Assembly: GCA_021846505.1 (NCBI GenBank)
Contig: JAJZWV010000037.1
Span: 1-39,227 of the forward strand
Source: Bacillota bacterium
Lineage (GTDB): Bacteria > Bacillota > Sulfobacillia > Sulfobacillales > JAIMBI01
DNA length: 39,227 bases
Reading direction: 5' to 3'
Both the position numbers and the translations under genes were made by a program. Positions 23,755-34,037 of the stretch are shown piece after piece. Each line of letters starts with the position of its first letter. The stretch's first letter is position 1. The notes under the pieces were generated by a model. It saw only the letters and a list, made by a program, of their open reading frames with translations. It did no database searches and was not told the DNA's origin.

Positions 23755-24345
23755 ATGACCACAGCGAAGCAGGTAAAGGAGCTCCGGGAGATGACCGGGG
23801 CGGGAATGATGGAGTGCAAGCGGGCGCTGGAAGAGACCAATGGCAGCCCCGAAGCGGCCATGGAGTGGCTCCGCGAGCGCGGGGCCCTGGCCGCGAAGAA
23901 GAGAGCCGACCGCGAGGCGCGGGAAGGTGTGGTGGACAGCTACATCCATCCGGGCGGCCGCATCGGTGTGCTGTTGGAAGTCAACTGCGAGACAGACTTC
24001 GTGGCCCGCAACGAGCAGTTTAGAGCGCTGGTGCATGATGTCGCGCTGCACATCGCGGCGATGGCACCGCAGTGGCTGGACCGCGCCGCCGTTCCGGCCG
24101 CGGAGGTCAGCCGCCTGTCGGCCGCCTGGCAGGAGGAAGCATCCCAAGCCGGCAAGCCTGCGGCCATTGTGGAGCGCATGGTGGCCGGCCGGCTGGACAA
24201 GTTTTATCAGGAGCAGTGCCTGCTGGAGCAGCCCTTTTTGAAAAACCCGGACCAGACCGTGGAAGCCGCCATTGCCGAGCAAGTTGCCCGCCTGGGTGAG
24301 CACATCCGGGTGCGCCGATTTGTCCGCTTTGAGCGAGGACTGTGA
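23755..24345 (+). CDS. tsf: Elongation factor Ts, short form
   Basis: A 196-residue EF-Ts that exchanges GDP on EF-Tu. The N-terminal UBA-like domain contains VKELREMTGAGMMECKRALE. LEVNCETDFVARNEQF is the core contact segment. The length is that of the short Thermus and Thermotoga type form (about 196-200), which lacks one core subdomain present in the roughly 290-residue Bacillus/E. coli form. The ATG at 23755 follows ACGGAGG. It sits 45 bases after rpsB. Confidence 0.97.
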   Translation: MTTAKQVKELREMTGAGMMECKRALEETNGSPEAAMEWLRERGALAAKKRADREAREGVVDSYIHPGGRIGVLLEVNCETDFVARNEQFRALVHDVALHIAAMAPQWLDRAAVPAAEVSRLSAAWQEEASQAGKPAAIVERMVAGRLDKFYQEQCLLEQPFLKNPDQTVEAAIAEQVARLGEHIRVRRFVRFERGL

Positions 24346-24397
24346 GCGGTGAACGGCCGCCCATCCGTGGATCAGCAAAGGCGAGGGGGGCATCGCG

Positions 24398-25144
24398 CTG
24401 AACGAGCGGCATGAGGGTGCGGGCCCGCGCTATCGGCGCGTGGTCTTGAAAATCTCCGGCGAGGCGCTGGCAGGCCAGACCGGCTTCGGTATCGATCCCG
24501 GCACCGTGGACAGCATCGCCCGCCAGATTGCCGAAGTGCTGGCGCTGGGCGTACAGGTGGGCGTGGTGGTGGGCGGCGGAAACTTCTGGCGCGGGCTGGC
24601 CGGCAGCTCCCAAGGGATGGACCGGGCGACTGCCGACTACATCGGAATGTTGGCGACCGTGATGAATGCCTTGGCCCTGATGGATGCGCTGGAGCAACAT
24701 GGCGTGGCCGTCCGGGTGCAGACCGCCATCGAGATGAAGGAGGTGGCCGAGCCCTACATCCGGCGCAAAGCGCTGGCCCACCTCGAGCAGGGCCGGGTCG
24801 TGATTTTTGCCGCGGGCAACGGCAACCCGTACTTTTCTACCGACACCACCGCAGCCCTTCGGGCCGCGGAAATCGAGGCCGATGTGATGCTGAAAGCCAC
24901 CAAGGAGCCGGGCATGTTTGACGCTGACCCCAGGACCCACCCAGGCGCTAAGCTGCTGGACGAAATCGCCTATCTGGATGTGCTCAAGCAAAACCTGCGC
25001 GTCATGGACGCAACGGCCATCTCCCTGTGCATGGACAATCGCATTCCCATCATCGTGTTTGACCTGAACGTGTACGGCAACATCCGCAAAGTCATTCTGG
25101 GCGACAGCATCGGGACACTGGTGGGAGATGATGTGCATGCCTGA
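24398..25144 (+). CDS. pyrH: Uridylate kinase, probable CTG start
   Basis: A 248-residue hexameric UMP kinase (UMP to UDP). [15 protein letters not shown] is the ATP-binding strand, [10 protein letters not shown] binds nucleotide, and [15 protein letters not shown] and FFSTDTT-like [12 protein letters not shown] follow. The only ATG/GTG/TTG in this frame after the preceding in-frame stop is GTG 24440, which would cut the normal N terminus and has no ribosome site. CTG 24398 follows GAGGGGGG by about 6 bases and yields [17 protein letters not shown], the expected leader. CTG is therefore preferred, with GTG 24440 as the alternative. It overlaps frr by 8 bases. Confidence 0.93.
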   Translation: MNERHEGAGPRYRRVVLKISGEALAGQTGFGIDPGTVDSIARQIAEVLALGVQVGVVVGGGNFWRGLAGSSQGMDRATADYIGMLATVMNALALMDALEQHGVAVRVQTAIEMKEVAEPYIRRKALAHLEQGRVVIFAAGNGNPYFSTDTTAALRAAEIEADVMLKATKEPGMFDADPRTHPGAKLLDEIAYLDVLKQNLRVMDATAISLCMDNRIPIIVFDLNVYGNIRKVILGDSIGTLVGDDVHA

Positions 25145-25688
25145 CCACGCGGGGCTGCGCGGTGCCGAAGAAAAGATGACTCACACGATCGAGTATTTTC
25201 AGCGTGAGCTGCAGGGCATGCGGGCGGGCCGTGCGCACCCGGCGCTGCTGGACAAGGTGAGTGTGGACTACTACGGGACCGCGACGCCGCTGGCGCACTT
25301 GGGGCAGGTGTCGGTGCCGGAACCTCGGCTGCTCGTTGTGCAGCCGTTTGACAAGGGCGCGGTGCCCGCCATCGAGAAGGCCATCCAGAAGGCCGACTTG
25401 GGGCTGGGCATTCGGGTTGACGGGGCGATTATCCGCCTGTCGGTGCCACCCCTGACCGAAGAGCGGCGCCGGGACTTAGTCCGCCAGCTGAAGCGCCGGC
25501 TGGAGGACGAGCGGGTGTCGCTGCGCAATGTCCGGCGGGAGGCGCAGGACACCATCAAAGCGGACAAAGCGCTGCCGGAGGACGAAGGCCGGCGGCTGTT
25601 GGATCAGCTGCAAAAGCTGACCGACCGGTATGTGCGTGAGCTCGAAGAGTTGGCGTCGGCGAAGGAACATGACCTGCTCACCCCTTGA
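25137..25688 (+). CDS. frr: Ribosome recycling factor
   Basis: A 183-residue RRF that splits post-termination ribosomes with EF-G. It shows [20 protein letters not shown] and [18 protein letters not shown], then the domain II segment and the conserved C-terminal helix region [20 protein letters not shown]. Three nearby ATGs (25128, 25131, 25137) are possible. 25137 is chosen because GGGAG (25123-25127) is 9 bases away, but 25128 would add only three residues. The start overlaps the pyrH end, giving coupling. Confidence 0.96.
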   Translation: MPDHAGLRGAEEKMTHTIEYFQRELQGMRAGRAHPALLDKVSVDYYGTATPLAHLGQVSVPEPRLLVVQPFDKGAVPAIEKAIQKADLGLGIRVDGAIIRLSVPPLTEERRRDLVRQLKRRLEDERVSLRNVRREAQDTIKADKALPEDEGRRLLDQLQKLTDRYVRELEELASAKEHDLLTP

Positions 25689-25866
25689 CGCGAGCCCTCG
25701 GGTGGGGCAAGTGGTGAGCCTGGCGGGTGCACCAGCGAATTGGGCCGTGGTGCGCACGGGGGGCGGTTTGCCCAGCCGCCGGCTGGCGAGCCCGGTGTGG
25801 CGCGTGGTCCGCGTCGAGCCGCAGGCGGGCGGATGGCGGGTGGCGGTGGCGCCCTTTCGGGCGTGA
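25669..25866 (+). CDS. Small hypothetical protein (65 aa)
   Basis: An ATG at 25669, preceded by GAAGGA, lies inside the end of frr. The 65-residue product is mostly strand-like: VGQVVSLAGAPANWAVVRTG, then SPVWRVVRVEPQAGGWRVAV. It fills the frr-uppS gap exactly and its codon use looks coding, but I recognise no family and the start is close to the frr stop. It may be a real lineage-specific gene. Confidence 0.4.
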   Translation: MTCSPLDASPRVGQVVSLAGAPANWAVVRTGGGLPSRRLASPVWRVVRVEPQAGGWRVAVAPFRA

Positions 25867-25894
25867 CCGGACGGGGAGGAGGCAGCCGCGCACG

Positions 25895-26632
25895 GTGGAT
25901 TCAGTGACAAACGAGGCAGCCAGCAGGGATCGGGATTCCGCGAGCCATGTGGCCATTATCATGGACGGCAATGGCCGGTGGGCCGCGCGGCGCGGCCTGC
26001 CGCGCGAAGCCGGGCACCGCGCCGGCATTGAAGCGCTACGGCGCGTGGTGCGCGCGGCACCTAACCTCGGCGTCAGAATTTTGACCGTTTATGCCTTTTC
26101 CACGGAAAATTGGCGCCGGCCGGCGTCTGAGGTGTCGGCCCTGATGAGCCTGCTGGTCGAGTTTTTGGACAGCGAGACGCCGGAGCTTGTCGCGGAAGGC
26201 GTGGCACTGGGCACGATCGGAGACGTGACCGTGCTCCCGGAGGTGTCTCAGCAAGCGCTGCAGCGCGCCCTGGCGAAAACCGCCGGCGGCCATCGGCTGC
26301 TACTGAATTTGGCGCTCAACTACGGTGGGCGGGCAGAAATCGTGCGGGCCGCGAAGAAGCTGGCGTCGGGCGTCGCGGCCGGGGCCATCCGCTTGGAGGC
26401 TGTCACGGAAGAGCGCTTTGCCCAGTTCCTGGACACGGCGGGCTTGCCTGACCCCGACTTGCTGGTGCGGGCCAGCGGCGAGGAGCGGCTGTCGAATTTT
26501 CTGCTGTGGCAGTCGGCGTACACGGAGCTGTGGGTGACGAACACGCTGTGGCCGGATTTCGGGGCGGATCACCTGGAGGAAGCCCTGGCGGCGTACCGCA
26601 CAAGGGAGCGGCGCTATGGCAGCCACGCGTGA
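25895..26632 (+). CDS. uppS: Isoprenyl transferase (undecaprenyl diphosphate synthase)
   Basis: A 245-residue cis-prenyltransferase that extends farnesyl diphosphate with isopentenyl units to make undecaprenyl diphosphate, the lipid carrier for cell-wall synthesis. HVAIIMDGNGRWAARRGLP carries the catalytic Asp and the P-loop-like motif. GHRAGIEALRRVV, TVYAFSTENWRRP, NLALNYGGRAEIV and LVRASGEERLSNFLLWQSAY are the remaining conserved regions. The GTG at 25895 is 12 bases after GGAGGAGG. It overlaps cdsA by 17 bases. Confidence 0.97.
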   Translation: MDSVTNEAASRDRDSASHVAIIMDGNGRWAARRGLPREAGHRAGIEALRRVVRAAPNLGVRILTVYAFSTENWRRPASEVSALMSLLVEFLDSETPELVAEGVALGTIGDVTVLPEVSQQALQRALAKTAGGHRLLLNLALNYGGRAEIVRAAKKLASGVAAGAIRLEAVTEERFAQFLDTAGLPDPDLLVRASGEERLSNFLLWQSAYTELWVTNTLWPDFGADHLEEALAAYRTRERRYGSHA

Positions 26633-27434
26633 AGCCGGGCGCTGGGGCGCTCTGCGCCGCCGCTTCATCACAGCCGGTGTGGGCGGGCCGGTGCTGCTGG
26701 CGCTGGTGTGGCTCGGTGGATGGCCCCTGTGGCTGCTGAGCTGGGCCCTGGCCTTGGTCATGAGCTTCGAGCTGTCGGGTCTCCTGATGCGGCGGCGGCT
26801 GGAGCTGCCCGTGTGGGCGCTCGGCACACTGGTCACGGGGCTGCTGGCGGCGGCAGCTTTTCGGTGGCCGCTGTGGCCGGTTTTGGTGGGCCTGTTTTTC
26901 CTGGCGGCGCTGTTCGGGCTGGGCGGCGATGACAACCAGCGAGGGTTCCTGACCGGTCAGAGTGCGCTGTTTGGCGCCCTTTACATTGGGGGCCTCGTGT
27001 CGTTTCTGCCGCGGATTCGGGAATTGCCCCATGGATTGCCTCTCACCGTGTTTGTTCTGCTGACGGTGTGGGCCACGGACGCAGCGGCCTACTTTGTGGG
27101 CAACAGCTACGGCCGTCGGCGCATGGTGCCGCGGGTGTCGCCGGGGAAAACGTGGGAGGGCTCGCTCGCCGGCCTGGGCGGCGGCCTGCTGGCCGGGCTT
27201 TTGCTAGCTCCCTGGCTGATGGGGGCGCTCGGCCCCGGCTTGGTGGCGGCGCTGGGCATCGCGGTGGCCAGTCAGCTCGGCGACCTCGTGGAATCGAACC
27301 TCAAGCGCTTCGTCGATGCGAAGGATGCCGGGGGGATTCTTCCGGGTCATGGGGGCGTGCTGGACCGGCTGGACTCGGCCCTGTTTGCGCTCCCGGCTGC
27401 ATACTACTTGCTGAAAGGCTTGGGCCTCAGCTGA
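26616..27434 (+). CDS. cdsA: Phosphatidate cytidylyltransferase
   Basis: A 272-residue polytopic membrane enzyme that makes CDP-diacylglycerol from phosphatidic acid and CTP. Six or seven hydrophobic segments run through the protein. The C-terminal CDS signature SQLGDLVESNLKRFVDAKDA continues as GGILPGHGGVLDRLDS, with the metal-binding Asp pair. VSPGKTWEGSLAGL is the second conserved motif. The ATG at 26616 lies inside the uppS end. CDP-DAG feeds all phospholipid synthesis. Confidence 0.96.
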   Translation: MAATREAGRWGALRRRFITAGVGGPVLLALVWLGGWPLWLLSWALALVMSFELSGLLMRRRLELPVWALGTLVTGLLAAAAFRWPLWPVLVGLFFLAALFGLGGDDNQRGFLTGQSALFGALYIGGLVSFLPRIRELPHGLPLTVFVLLTVWATDAAAYFVGNSYGRRRMVPRVSPGKTWEGSLAGLGGGLLAGLLLAPWLMGALGPGLVAALGIAVASQLGDLVESNLKRFVDAKDAGGILPGHGGVLDRLDSALFALPAAYYLLKGLGLS

Positions 27435-27464
27435 TTGGCGGCCGGGATCCAGAAGGGGGAAGCC

Positions 27465-28511
27465 ATGGGCGCCGACAACCAGCGGTATGTCAAGGCACTG
27501 GCGACATGGGCGCTTTTGGTGGCGGCCTCCTTCGTGTTTTGGCGCTACGTGGTGCCCTACACGGTGCCGTTCGTGATTGCCGCCTTTCTGGCGGCCCTCA
27601 TCGACCCGGTCGTAGCGCTGGGCGAGGCGGCCGGCCTGCCGCGCTGGCTCGCGACCTTGGCGGCCATGGCGATCGTGCTGGGGGGGGCGCTGGCGGGCTT
27701 GGCCCTGCTGGTGAACGTGCTGGTCCGCGAGCTGGCCGCACTGACGGCGCAGCTGCCCGGCGTGCTCAAAAATGCCCAGCCCGTGCTGGACGGGTTGGTC
27801 CGGGACGTGGTGCAGTGGGGGCACTTCCAACTGCCCAGTGTGCAGTCGCTGGTGCACAGCCAGCTGACCACGGCCTACAAAGTTACGACGGCGGTGCTGC
27901 ACGCTTTGCTGGTGGTCCTGCTGGGGCTGCCGACTGTGCTGCTGGTAGTCGTCTTGGCAGTGGTGGCGGCGTTTTTTCTGATTCGCGACAAGCGGGTGGT
28001 GAGCGCAGTGCTGGAGTGGCTGCTGCCGCCCGGCATGCGCCATCGCCTGCCCACGCTGCGCACCGAAGTGGTGCGGGGGACACTGGGGTTCCTGCGCGCG
28101 CAGCTGTTCTTGGTAGCCACCACGGCGGCGGGCACGACGCTGGGACTCTTGCTGTACGGCTCTCACTACGCGGTGCTGCTCGGGCTGGTGGCTGGCTTGC
28201 TGGACTTAGTGCCGTTTCTTGGCCCCACGGCCCTGCTGGCCCCGTGGGCGGCCGTGATGTTTGTGATGGGCCAGCCGGTGGCGGGCCTAGAGCTATTGGC
28301 GATCCTGGCGGGCGTGGCCCTGGTCCGCCAGCTGATTGAGCCGCGGCTGCTGGGAGCCGGAACGGGTCTCCACCCGCTGGCGGCGCTGGTCGCGCTGTAT
28401 GTGGGGATCCAGCTCTTTGGCCCCATAGGGTTTATCGTAGGTCCCATCACAGCGGTCGTGCTGAAAGCCGCCGCCCGGGCCGCAGGGCTGCCGCCGTTTG
28501 CCAAGGTGTGA
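27465..28511 (+). CDS. AI-2E family (YtvI/PerM-like) membrane permease
   Basis: A 348-residue polytopic protein of the AI-2E transporter superfamily. Hydrophobic pairs lie near residues 10-45 and 60-85, a soluble amphipathic region at about 90-145, and five more membrane segments to the end. AGLLDLVPFLGPTALLAPWA holds the family motif P-x-x-G-P, and RQLIEPRLLGAGTGLHPL is the typical downstream segment. Members include efflux pumps and Na+/H+ antiporters; autoinducer-2 transport is proven for only a few and should not be assumed. The ATG at 27465 follows AAGGGGGAA. It is an insertion between cdsA and dxr relative to the usual order. Confidence 0.85.
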   Translation: MGADNQRYVKALATWALLVAASFVFWRYVVPYTVPFVIAAFLAALIDPVVALGEAAGLPRWLATLAAMAIVLGGALAGLALLVNVLVRELAALTAQLPGVLKNAQPVLDGLVRDVVQWGHFQLPSVQSLVHSQLTTAYKVTTAVLHALLVVLLGLPTVLLVVVLAVVAAFFLIRDKRVVSAVLEWLLPPGMRHRLPTLRTEVVRGTLGFLRAQLFLVATTAAGTTLGLLLYGSHYAVLLGLVAGLLDLVPFLGPTALLAPWAAVMFVMGQPVAGLELLAILAGVALVRQLIEPRLLGAGTGLHPLAALVALYVGIQLFGPIGFIVGPITAVVLKAAARAAGLPPFAKV

Positions 28512-28563
28512 GCGGCAGGGTCGCTTGACGAGCGGGGAGTGGGCGTGAAAGGAGGTGGCGCGG

Positions 28564-29722
<1,159 letters not shown>

Positions 29723-29730
<8 letters not shown>

Positions 29731-30757
29731 TGTGCTGGGGTTCATCGTCGTGTTCGGCGTCCTAGTGGCGGTCCACGAACTGGGCCATTTCATTGTGGCC
29801 AAGCTGGTGGGGGTGCGGGTGGAAGAGTTTTCTCTGGGGTTTGGCCCGGCGCTGGCGACGCGGCGCCGGGGGCAGACCCAGTACTCGGTCCGGGCCATCC
29901 CGCTAGGCGGCTACGTCCGGATGGCCGGGATGGACCCGGCGGCCGAGGGGGAATCCGTGGCGCAGGATCCCCATGCCTACCCCAACAAGCCGCTGTGGCA
30001 GCGGTTTTTAGTCATTTTGGCCGGGCCGACGATGAACTTGGTGCTGGCCGCCCTGCTGTACGTGATTATCTTCGGCCCCGTCGGCATGCCGGCGCCCACC
30101 ACCACGATTGGCGTCGCCATGGCGGGCTATCCCGCGCAGGCGGCCGGACTCCGCCCGGGGGACCGTGTGGTGGCCGTAGACCGGCAGCCCGTGCACTCGT
30201 GGAACGAGCTGGCTCGGGCGATCAGCCGGCACGACCACGCGGCGATGGCCATTACGGTGGCCCACGGCACGTTGCGGAAAACGGTGACCGTGCGCACGCG
30301 CTATGACCGGGCGGCGCATCAGCGCATCATCGGGATTGAGCCGGCGTATCGGCCGGTGCACCTGCCGATTTTCTCCGCCATCGCCCGGGGCGCCGGCGCC
30401 ACCATCGCCTTTACCGGCGCCTGGTTTTCCCAGCTGATTCAGCTGGTGACGGGCCGACTGGGCTTCGCCGTGTCCGGACCCGTGGGCATCGCGGTGCGGG
30501 TGGGCAAGGCGGTGGCCTCCGGATGGCTGGCCACGCTGCTGCTGGCGGCCGCCCTGTCGGCCAACCTCGGGTTGTTCAACGTCCTGCCCATTCCCGTGCT
30601 GGACGGGAGCCGGCTGTGGCTGTTGGTGGTGGAGGGCATTCGCCGCCGGCCGCTGGATCCCGTGAAGGAAAGCATGATCCACATGGTGGGGTTTGTGTTC
30701 CTGGTGCTGTTCGTGCTCTTCGTGACCTATCACGATCTGTTACGATTGGTCCACTAG
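29723..30757 (+). CDS. rseP: Site-2 intramembrane zinc metalloprotease RseP
   Basis: A 344-residue site-2 protease (RasP in Bacillus) that cuts anti-sigma factors and signal-peptide remnants within the membrane. The zinc site HELGH is at residues 18-22 in the first membrane helix. A PDZ domain follows (YPAQAAGLRPGDRVVAVDRQ). The second catalytic motif is NVLPIPVLDGSRL near residue 293, with the zinc-binding Asp. At least four membrane segments are visible. The ATG at 29723 lies inside the dxr end. It is 11 bases ahead of ispG, in the common dxr-rseP-ispG order. Confidence 0.96.
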
Positions 30758-30768
30758 GAGGTGGCGCG

Positions 30769-31851
30769 ATGACGCGGGCCGTGCGAGTGCGGGACTTACA
30801 GATTGGCGGCGGCGCACCCGTGGTGGTGCAGGGCATGACCAAGTGCGACACCCGGGACGTGGCGGGCACGCTGGACGAGATTCAGCGCTACGTCGACGTG
30901 GGCTGTGAAATCGCGCGGGTGGCGGTGCCGGACATGGAGGCGGCCCAGGCTGTGGGCCCGATTGTCAAAGGGTCGCCTATCCCGGTGGTGGCGGATATCC
31001 ACTTCGACTACCGCCTGGCGCTGGAAGTGATGCGGCAGGGCGTGGACAAGTTGCGGCTCAACCCCGGCAACATCGGCGAAAAGAGCCGCGTGGAGACCGT
31101 CGTCGACGAGGCGCGGACGCGCGGCATTCCGATTCGCGTCGGGGTCAATGCCGGCTCGCTGGAAAAGACGCTGAAGCTGGACCTGGGCCGGACGGCCGAG
31201 GCGCTGGTCAAAAGCGCGCTGAAGCATGTGCGCATCTTGGAAGACCACAACTTCGAAGACATCGTCATTTCACTGAAAGCCTCCGACGTGCCAACGACGC
31301 TGGCCGCCTACCGCCTGATGGCCAAAACCGTCGACTACCCGCTGCACGTGGGCGTGACCGAGGCGGGGACGCAGTTTGCCGGGGCGATCAAATCGGCGGT
31401 CGGCATCGGCACGCTGCTGGCAGAAGGGATTGGCGATACTATCCGCGTGTCGATGACGGGCCCCGGCGAGGAAGAAATTCGGGTGGCCTGGGAAATCTTA
31501 AAGTCCCTGAAGCTCCGCGAGCGCGGGGTGGATATCGTCGCCTGCCCCACCTGCGGGCGCATTCAGTTTGACATGTGGCCGGTGGTGGAGCAGCTGGAGC
31601 GCCGGCTCGCCACCGTGGCGGATCCCCTGACGGTGGCTATTATGGGGTGCGCGGTGAATGGGCCGGGCGAAGCCCAGGACGCCGATGTAGGGATCGCGGG
31701 CGGCAAGAACATGGGGCTGCTGTTCCGGCACGGCGAGCGCGTTCGCCGGGTGGAGCAGGCAACGATGGTGGAGGAAGTGTGGCAGGAAGTGCAAGACGTA
31801 TTGGAGGAGGCCCGCCAAGGTGGACCGGGTGATGAAGGACGTAACGCCTAG
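30769..31851 (+). CDS. ispG: HMBPP synthase (IspG, GcpE)
   Basis: A 360-residue 4Fe-4S enzyme of the MEP route that makes 4-hydroxy-3-methylbut-2-enyl diphosphate. The TIM-barrel domain shows VQGMTKCDTRDV, VADIHFDYRLAL and KLRLNPGNIG. The cluster Cys residues are in VACPTCGR and IMGCAVNGPGEAQDADVG. The length matches the short bacterial form without the plant-type insert. The ATG at 30769 follows AGGAGGTGG. Its end overlaps proS by 32 bases. Confidence 0.97.
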   Translation: MTRAVRVRDLQIGGGAPVVVQGMTKCDTRDVAGTLDEIQRYVDVGCEIARVAVPDMEAAQAVGPIVKGSPIPVVADIHFDYRLALEVMRQGVDKLRLNPGNIGEKSRVETVVDEARTRGIPIRVGVNAGSLEKTLKLDLGRTAEALVKSALKHVRILEDHNFEDIVISLKASDVPTTLAAYRLMAKTVDYPLHVGVTEAGTQFAGAIKSAVGIGTLLAEGIGDTIRVSMTGPGEEEIRVAWEILKSLKLRERGVDIVACPTCGRIQFDMWPVVEQLERRLATVADPLTVAIMGCAVNGPGEAQDADVGIAGGKNMGLLFRHGERVRRVEQATMVEEVWQEVQDVLEEARQGGPGDEGRNA

Positions 31852-33277
31852 ATCCGAAGACTTTTCCCAGTGGTACGTGGACGTGGTTACCAAGGCGGAC
31901 CTCATTGACTATGCACCGGTCAAGGGCTTCACTGTGCTGAAGCCCTACGGCTACCGGATCTGGGAGCTGATTCAGGGATTCATGGACAACCGCTTCAAGG
32001 CGACCGGGCACCAGAATGCATACTTCCCAGTGCTGATTCCCGAGAGCCTCCTGCAGCGGGAGGCCGACCACGTTGAGGGCTTCGCGCCCGAGGTGGCCTG
32101 GGTGACGCACGGCGGCGCCGAGGAGCTGGCCGAGCGGCTGGCGGTGCGGCCCACCTCTGAGGCCGTGATTGGCGCGATGTACAGCCGCTGGGTGCAGTCG
32201 TATCGGGACTTGCCGGTCCTGATTAACCAGTGGTGCAGCGTGGTGCGCTGGGAGAGAGCCACCCGGCCGTTTCTCCGGGCGCGCGAGTTCCTCTGGCAGG
32301 AGGGCCACACCGCCCACCGCACGTCCGCGGAGGCGGTGGCGGAAACGGAGCAGATGCTCCGCGTGTACCGCGAAACCATTGAACAGGAGCTGGCTATTCC
32401 CACGGTGGCGGGGCCGAAGTCCCCGGGCGAGCGCTTCGCGGGGGCGGTGGACACGCTCACGCTCGAGGGGCTGATGGGCGACGGGCGCGCCCTGCAGCTG
32501 GGCACCTCGCACTTTTTGGGGCAAAATTTTGCCCAGGCCTTTGACATCGGGTTCTTGGACGAGGATGGCGTGCGCCGGCACTGCTGGACCACGTCATGGG
32601 GCACGTCCTATCGACTCATCGGCGCGCTCATTATGCTGCACGGCGACGACCGAGGGCTCCGGCTGCCTCCGCTGGTCGCTCCGGTACAGGTGGTGGTGGT
32701 GCCGATTGGCAAGGGGGCCGAGCGCGAGCAGGCTGTCCTGGCGGCACATGCGCTGAAGGCCGAGCTGGCGCCGGCGGTGCGGGTCACGGTGGACGACCGC
32801 CCGGAGTACACACCGGGCTGGAAATACAGCGATTGGGAGATGCGGGGGGTGCCGCTGCGGCTGGAGCTCGGGCCCCGGGACTTGGCGGCAGGCACGGTGA
32901 TGGCGGTGCGCCGGGACACCGGCGAGAAGCAGAGCGTGGCCCGCACGGCGCTGGCGGGGCCCGAGGGCGAAGTGTCGCGGCTGCTGCGGGCGATTCAGCA
33001 AAATCTGTACGAGCAGGCGCGGGCCTTTCGGAACGGCATGAGCTATGCCGTGGATGATCTGGCCGTGGTCGAGGCGCACGGGACGCGGGGATTGTTTTGG
33101 AGCCACTGGTGTGGCGAGGCGGCGTGCGAAGCGCGCGTCAAGCAGGAGACAGGCGCCACGATTCGGTGCCTGCCCTTTGCCGGCGAGTGGGGGCCCGACG
33201 CCGCCCGCGAGGCAGGGCCCTGCCTAGGGTGCGGGCAGACTGCGCCGACGCCGGCCGTATTCGCACGAGCGTATTAG
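31820..33277 (+). CDS. proS: Prolyl-tRNA synthetase, type 3 (archaeal/eukaryotic-like)
   Basis: A 485-residue class II synthetase that charges tRNA-Pro. RPTSEAVIGAMYSRWVQS is motif 2 context, followed by FLRAREFLWQEGHTAH and QLGTSHFLGQNFAQAF. The C-terminal part contains WSHWCGEAACEARVK and CLGCGQ, the zinc-binding C-terminal domain of archaeal-type enzymes. The inserted editing domain of the longer bacterial type (about 570 residues) is absent. The GTG at 31820 follows GGAGGAGG by 9 bases and gives DRVMKDVTPRSEDFSQWYVD, the typical N terminus. Shorter ProRS forms like this occur in several Gram-positive and Deinococcus lineages. Confidence 0.95.
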   Translation: MDRVMKDVTPRSEDFSQWYVDVVTKADLIDYAPVKGFTVLKPYGYRIWELIQGFMDNRFKATGHQNAYFPVLIPESLLQREADHVEGFAPEVAWVTHGGAEELAERLAVRPTSEAVIGAMYSRWVQSYRDLPVLINQWCSVVRWERATRPFLRAREFLWQEGHTAHRTSAEAVAETEQMLRVYRETIEQELAIPTVAGPKSPGERFAGAVDTLTLEGLMGDGRALQLGTSHFLGQNFAQAFDIGFLDEDGVRRHCWTTSWGTSYRLIGALIMLHGDDRGLRLPPLVAPVQVVVVPIGKGAEREQAVLAAHALKAELAPAVRVTVDDRPEYTPGWKYSDWEMRGVPLRLELGPRDLAAGTVMAVRRDTGEKQSVARTALAGPEGEVSRLLRAIQQNLYEQARAFRNGMSYAVDDLAVVEAHGTRGLFWSHWCGEAACEARVKQETGATIRCLPFAGEWGPDAAREAGPCLGCGQTAPTPAVFARAY

Positions 33278-33292
33278 AAGGGTGGCCCAAGC

Positions 33293-33937
33293 ATGGCAGA
33301 CTCACGTGAGCGCGTGAGCTTGGTGATTCCGGCCTACAACGAGGCCGACACCATCGGGCCGGTGCTGGACGTGGTGGGCCACATGCCAGAAATCGACCAG
33401 GTCATTGTCGTGAGCGACGGATCCACAGATGACACCGCGCTCGTGGCGCGGCTGGCCGGGGCCCGGGTGGTGGAGCTGCCCACCAACCAGGGGAAGGGCG
33501 CCGCCATGCACATGGGGGTCGAAGCGGCCCAAGGCAGCGACGTCATTGTGTTTTTGGACGCGGATTTGGTGGGGCTGACCCCCGCGCATGTGCATGCCCT
33601 GTTGGACCCAGTGCTGTCTGGGGACGTGGAAGCAACCGTGGGCGTCTTTGAGGGCGGCCGCGTCTCGACCGACTTGGCGCTGGCGCTGGCGCCCTTTCTC
33701 TCGGGACAGCGGGCGCTGCGGCGCCACCTGCTGGAGAAGGTCGCCATTGGCGACAGCCGCTTCGGGGTGGAGCTGGCACTGAATCGGGCCTTGAAGCGTC
33801 GGGGGGTGTCGATTCGCGAAGTGGTGCTGCAGGACTTGTCGCAGGTCATGAAGGAAGAGAAAATGGGCTTGGCCAAGGGCCTCGCCGCCCGGATGCGCAT
33901 GTACTGGGAGATTATCCGCGAAATCCCCCGAATCTAA
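33293..33937 (+). CDS. Glycosyltransferase family 2
   Basis: A 214-residue GT-A fold protein. VSLVIPAYNEADTIGPVLD is the N-terminal strand with the sugar-nucleotide binding pattern. VIVVSDGSTDDT and TNQGKGAAMHMGVEAAQG follow. VIVFLDADLVGLTP holds the D-x-D metal motif. The C-terminal half has helices, some hydrophobic, but no clear membrane anchor. The sugar and acceptor are unknown; teichoic, lipid-linked or phosphoglycerate acceptors are all possible. It lies between proS and polC, an unusual insertion into the normal order. The ATG at 33293 follows GAAGGGTGG. Confidence 0.85.
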   Translation: MADSRERVSLVIPAYNEADTIGPVLDVVGHMPEIDQVIVVSDGSTDDTALVARLAGARVVELPTNQGKGAAMHMGVEAAQGSDVIVFLDADLVGLTPAHVHALLDPVLSGDVEATVGVFEGGRVSTDLALALAPFLSGQRALRRHLLEKVAIGDSRFGVELALNRALKRRGVSIREVVLQDLSQVMKEEKMGLAKGLAARMRMYWEIIREIPRI

Positions 33938-33967
33938 TCCGGTTGCGGATCCCGCACCCGCCCCACT

Positions 33968-34000
33968 GAGCTGGTGGCTGGGTGCCAGCAGGCTCTCTTT
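33968..34000 (+). terminator. Possible terminator between the glycosyltransferase and polC
   Basis: A hairpin of GAG, CTGGTGGC and GCCAGCAG, CTC (one G-G mismatch and one bulged G) encloses the loop TGGGT and is followed by TCTTT. The short mixed T tract makes it weaker than the tRNA terminator. If active it would separate polC from the genes upstream. Confidence 0.4.
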
Positions 34001-34037
34001 GAGCTGGCCGAGCCGATGCGCAAGGAGGATCCGATCC

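Noticed and set aside
27465-28511. Autoinducer-2 exporter (quorum sensing) as the role of this permease
   Set aside because: The family name is misleading. Most members have other or unknown substrates, and nothing nearby (such as luxS) supports signalling.
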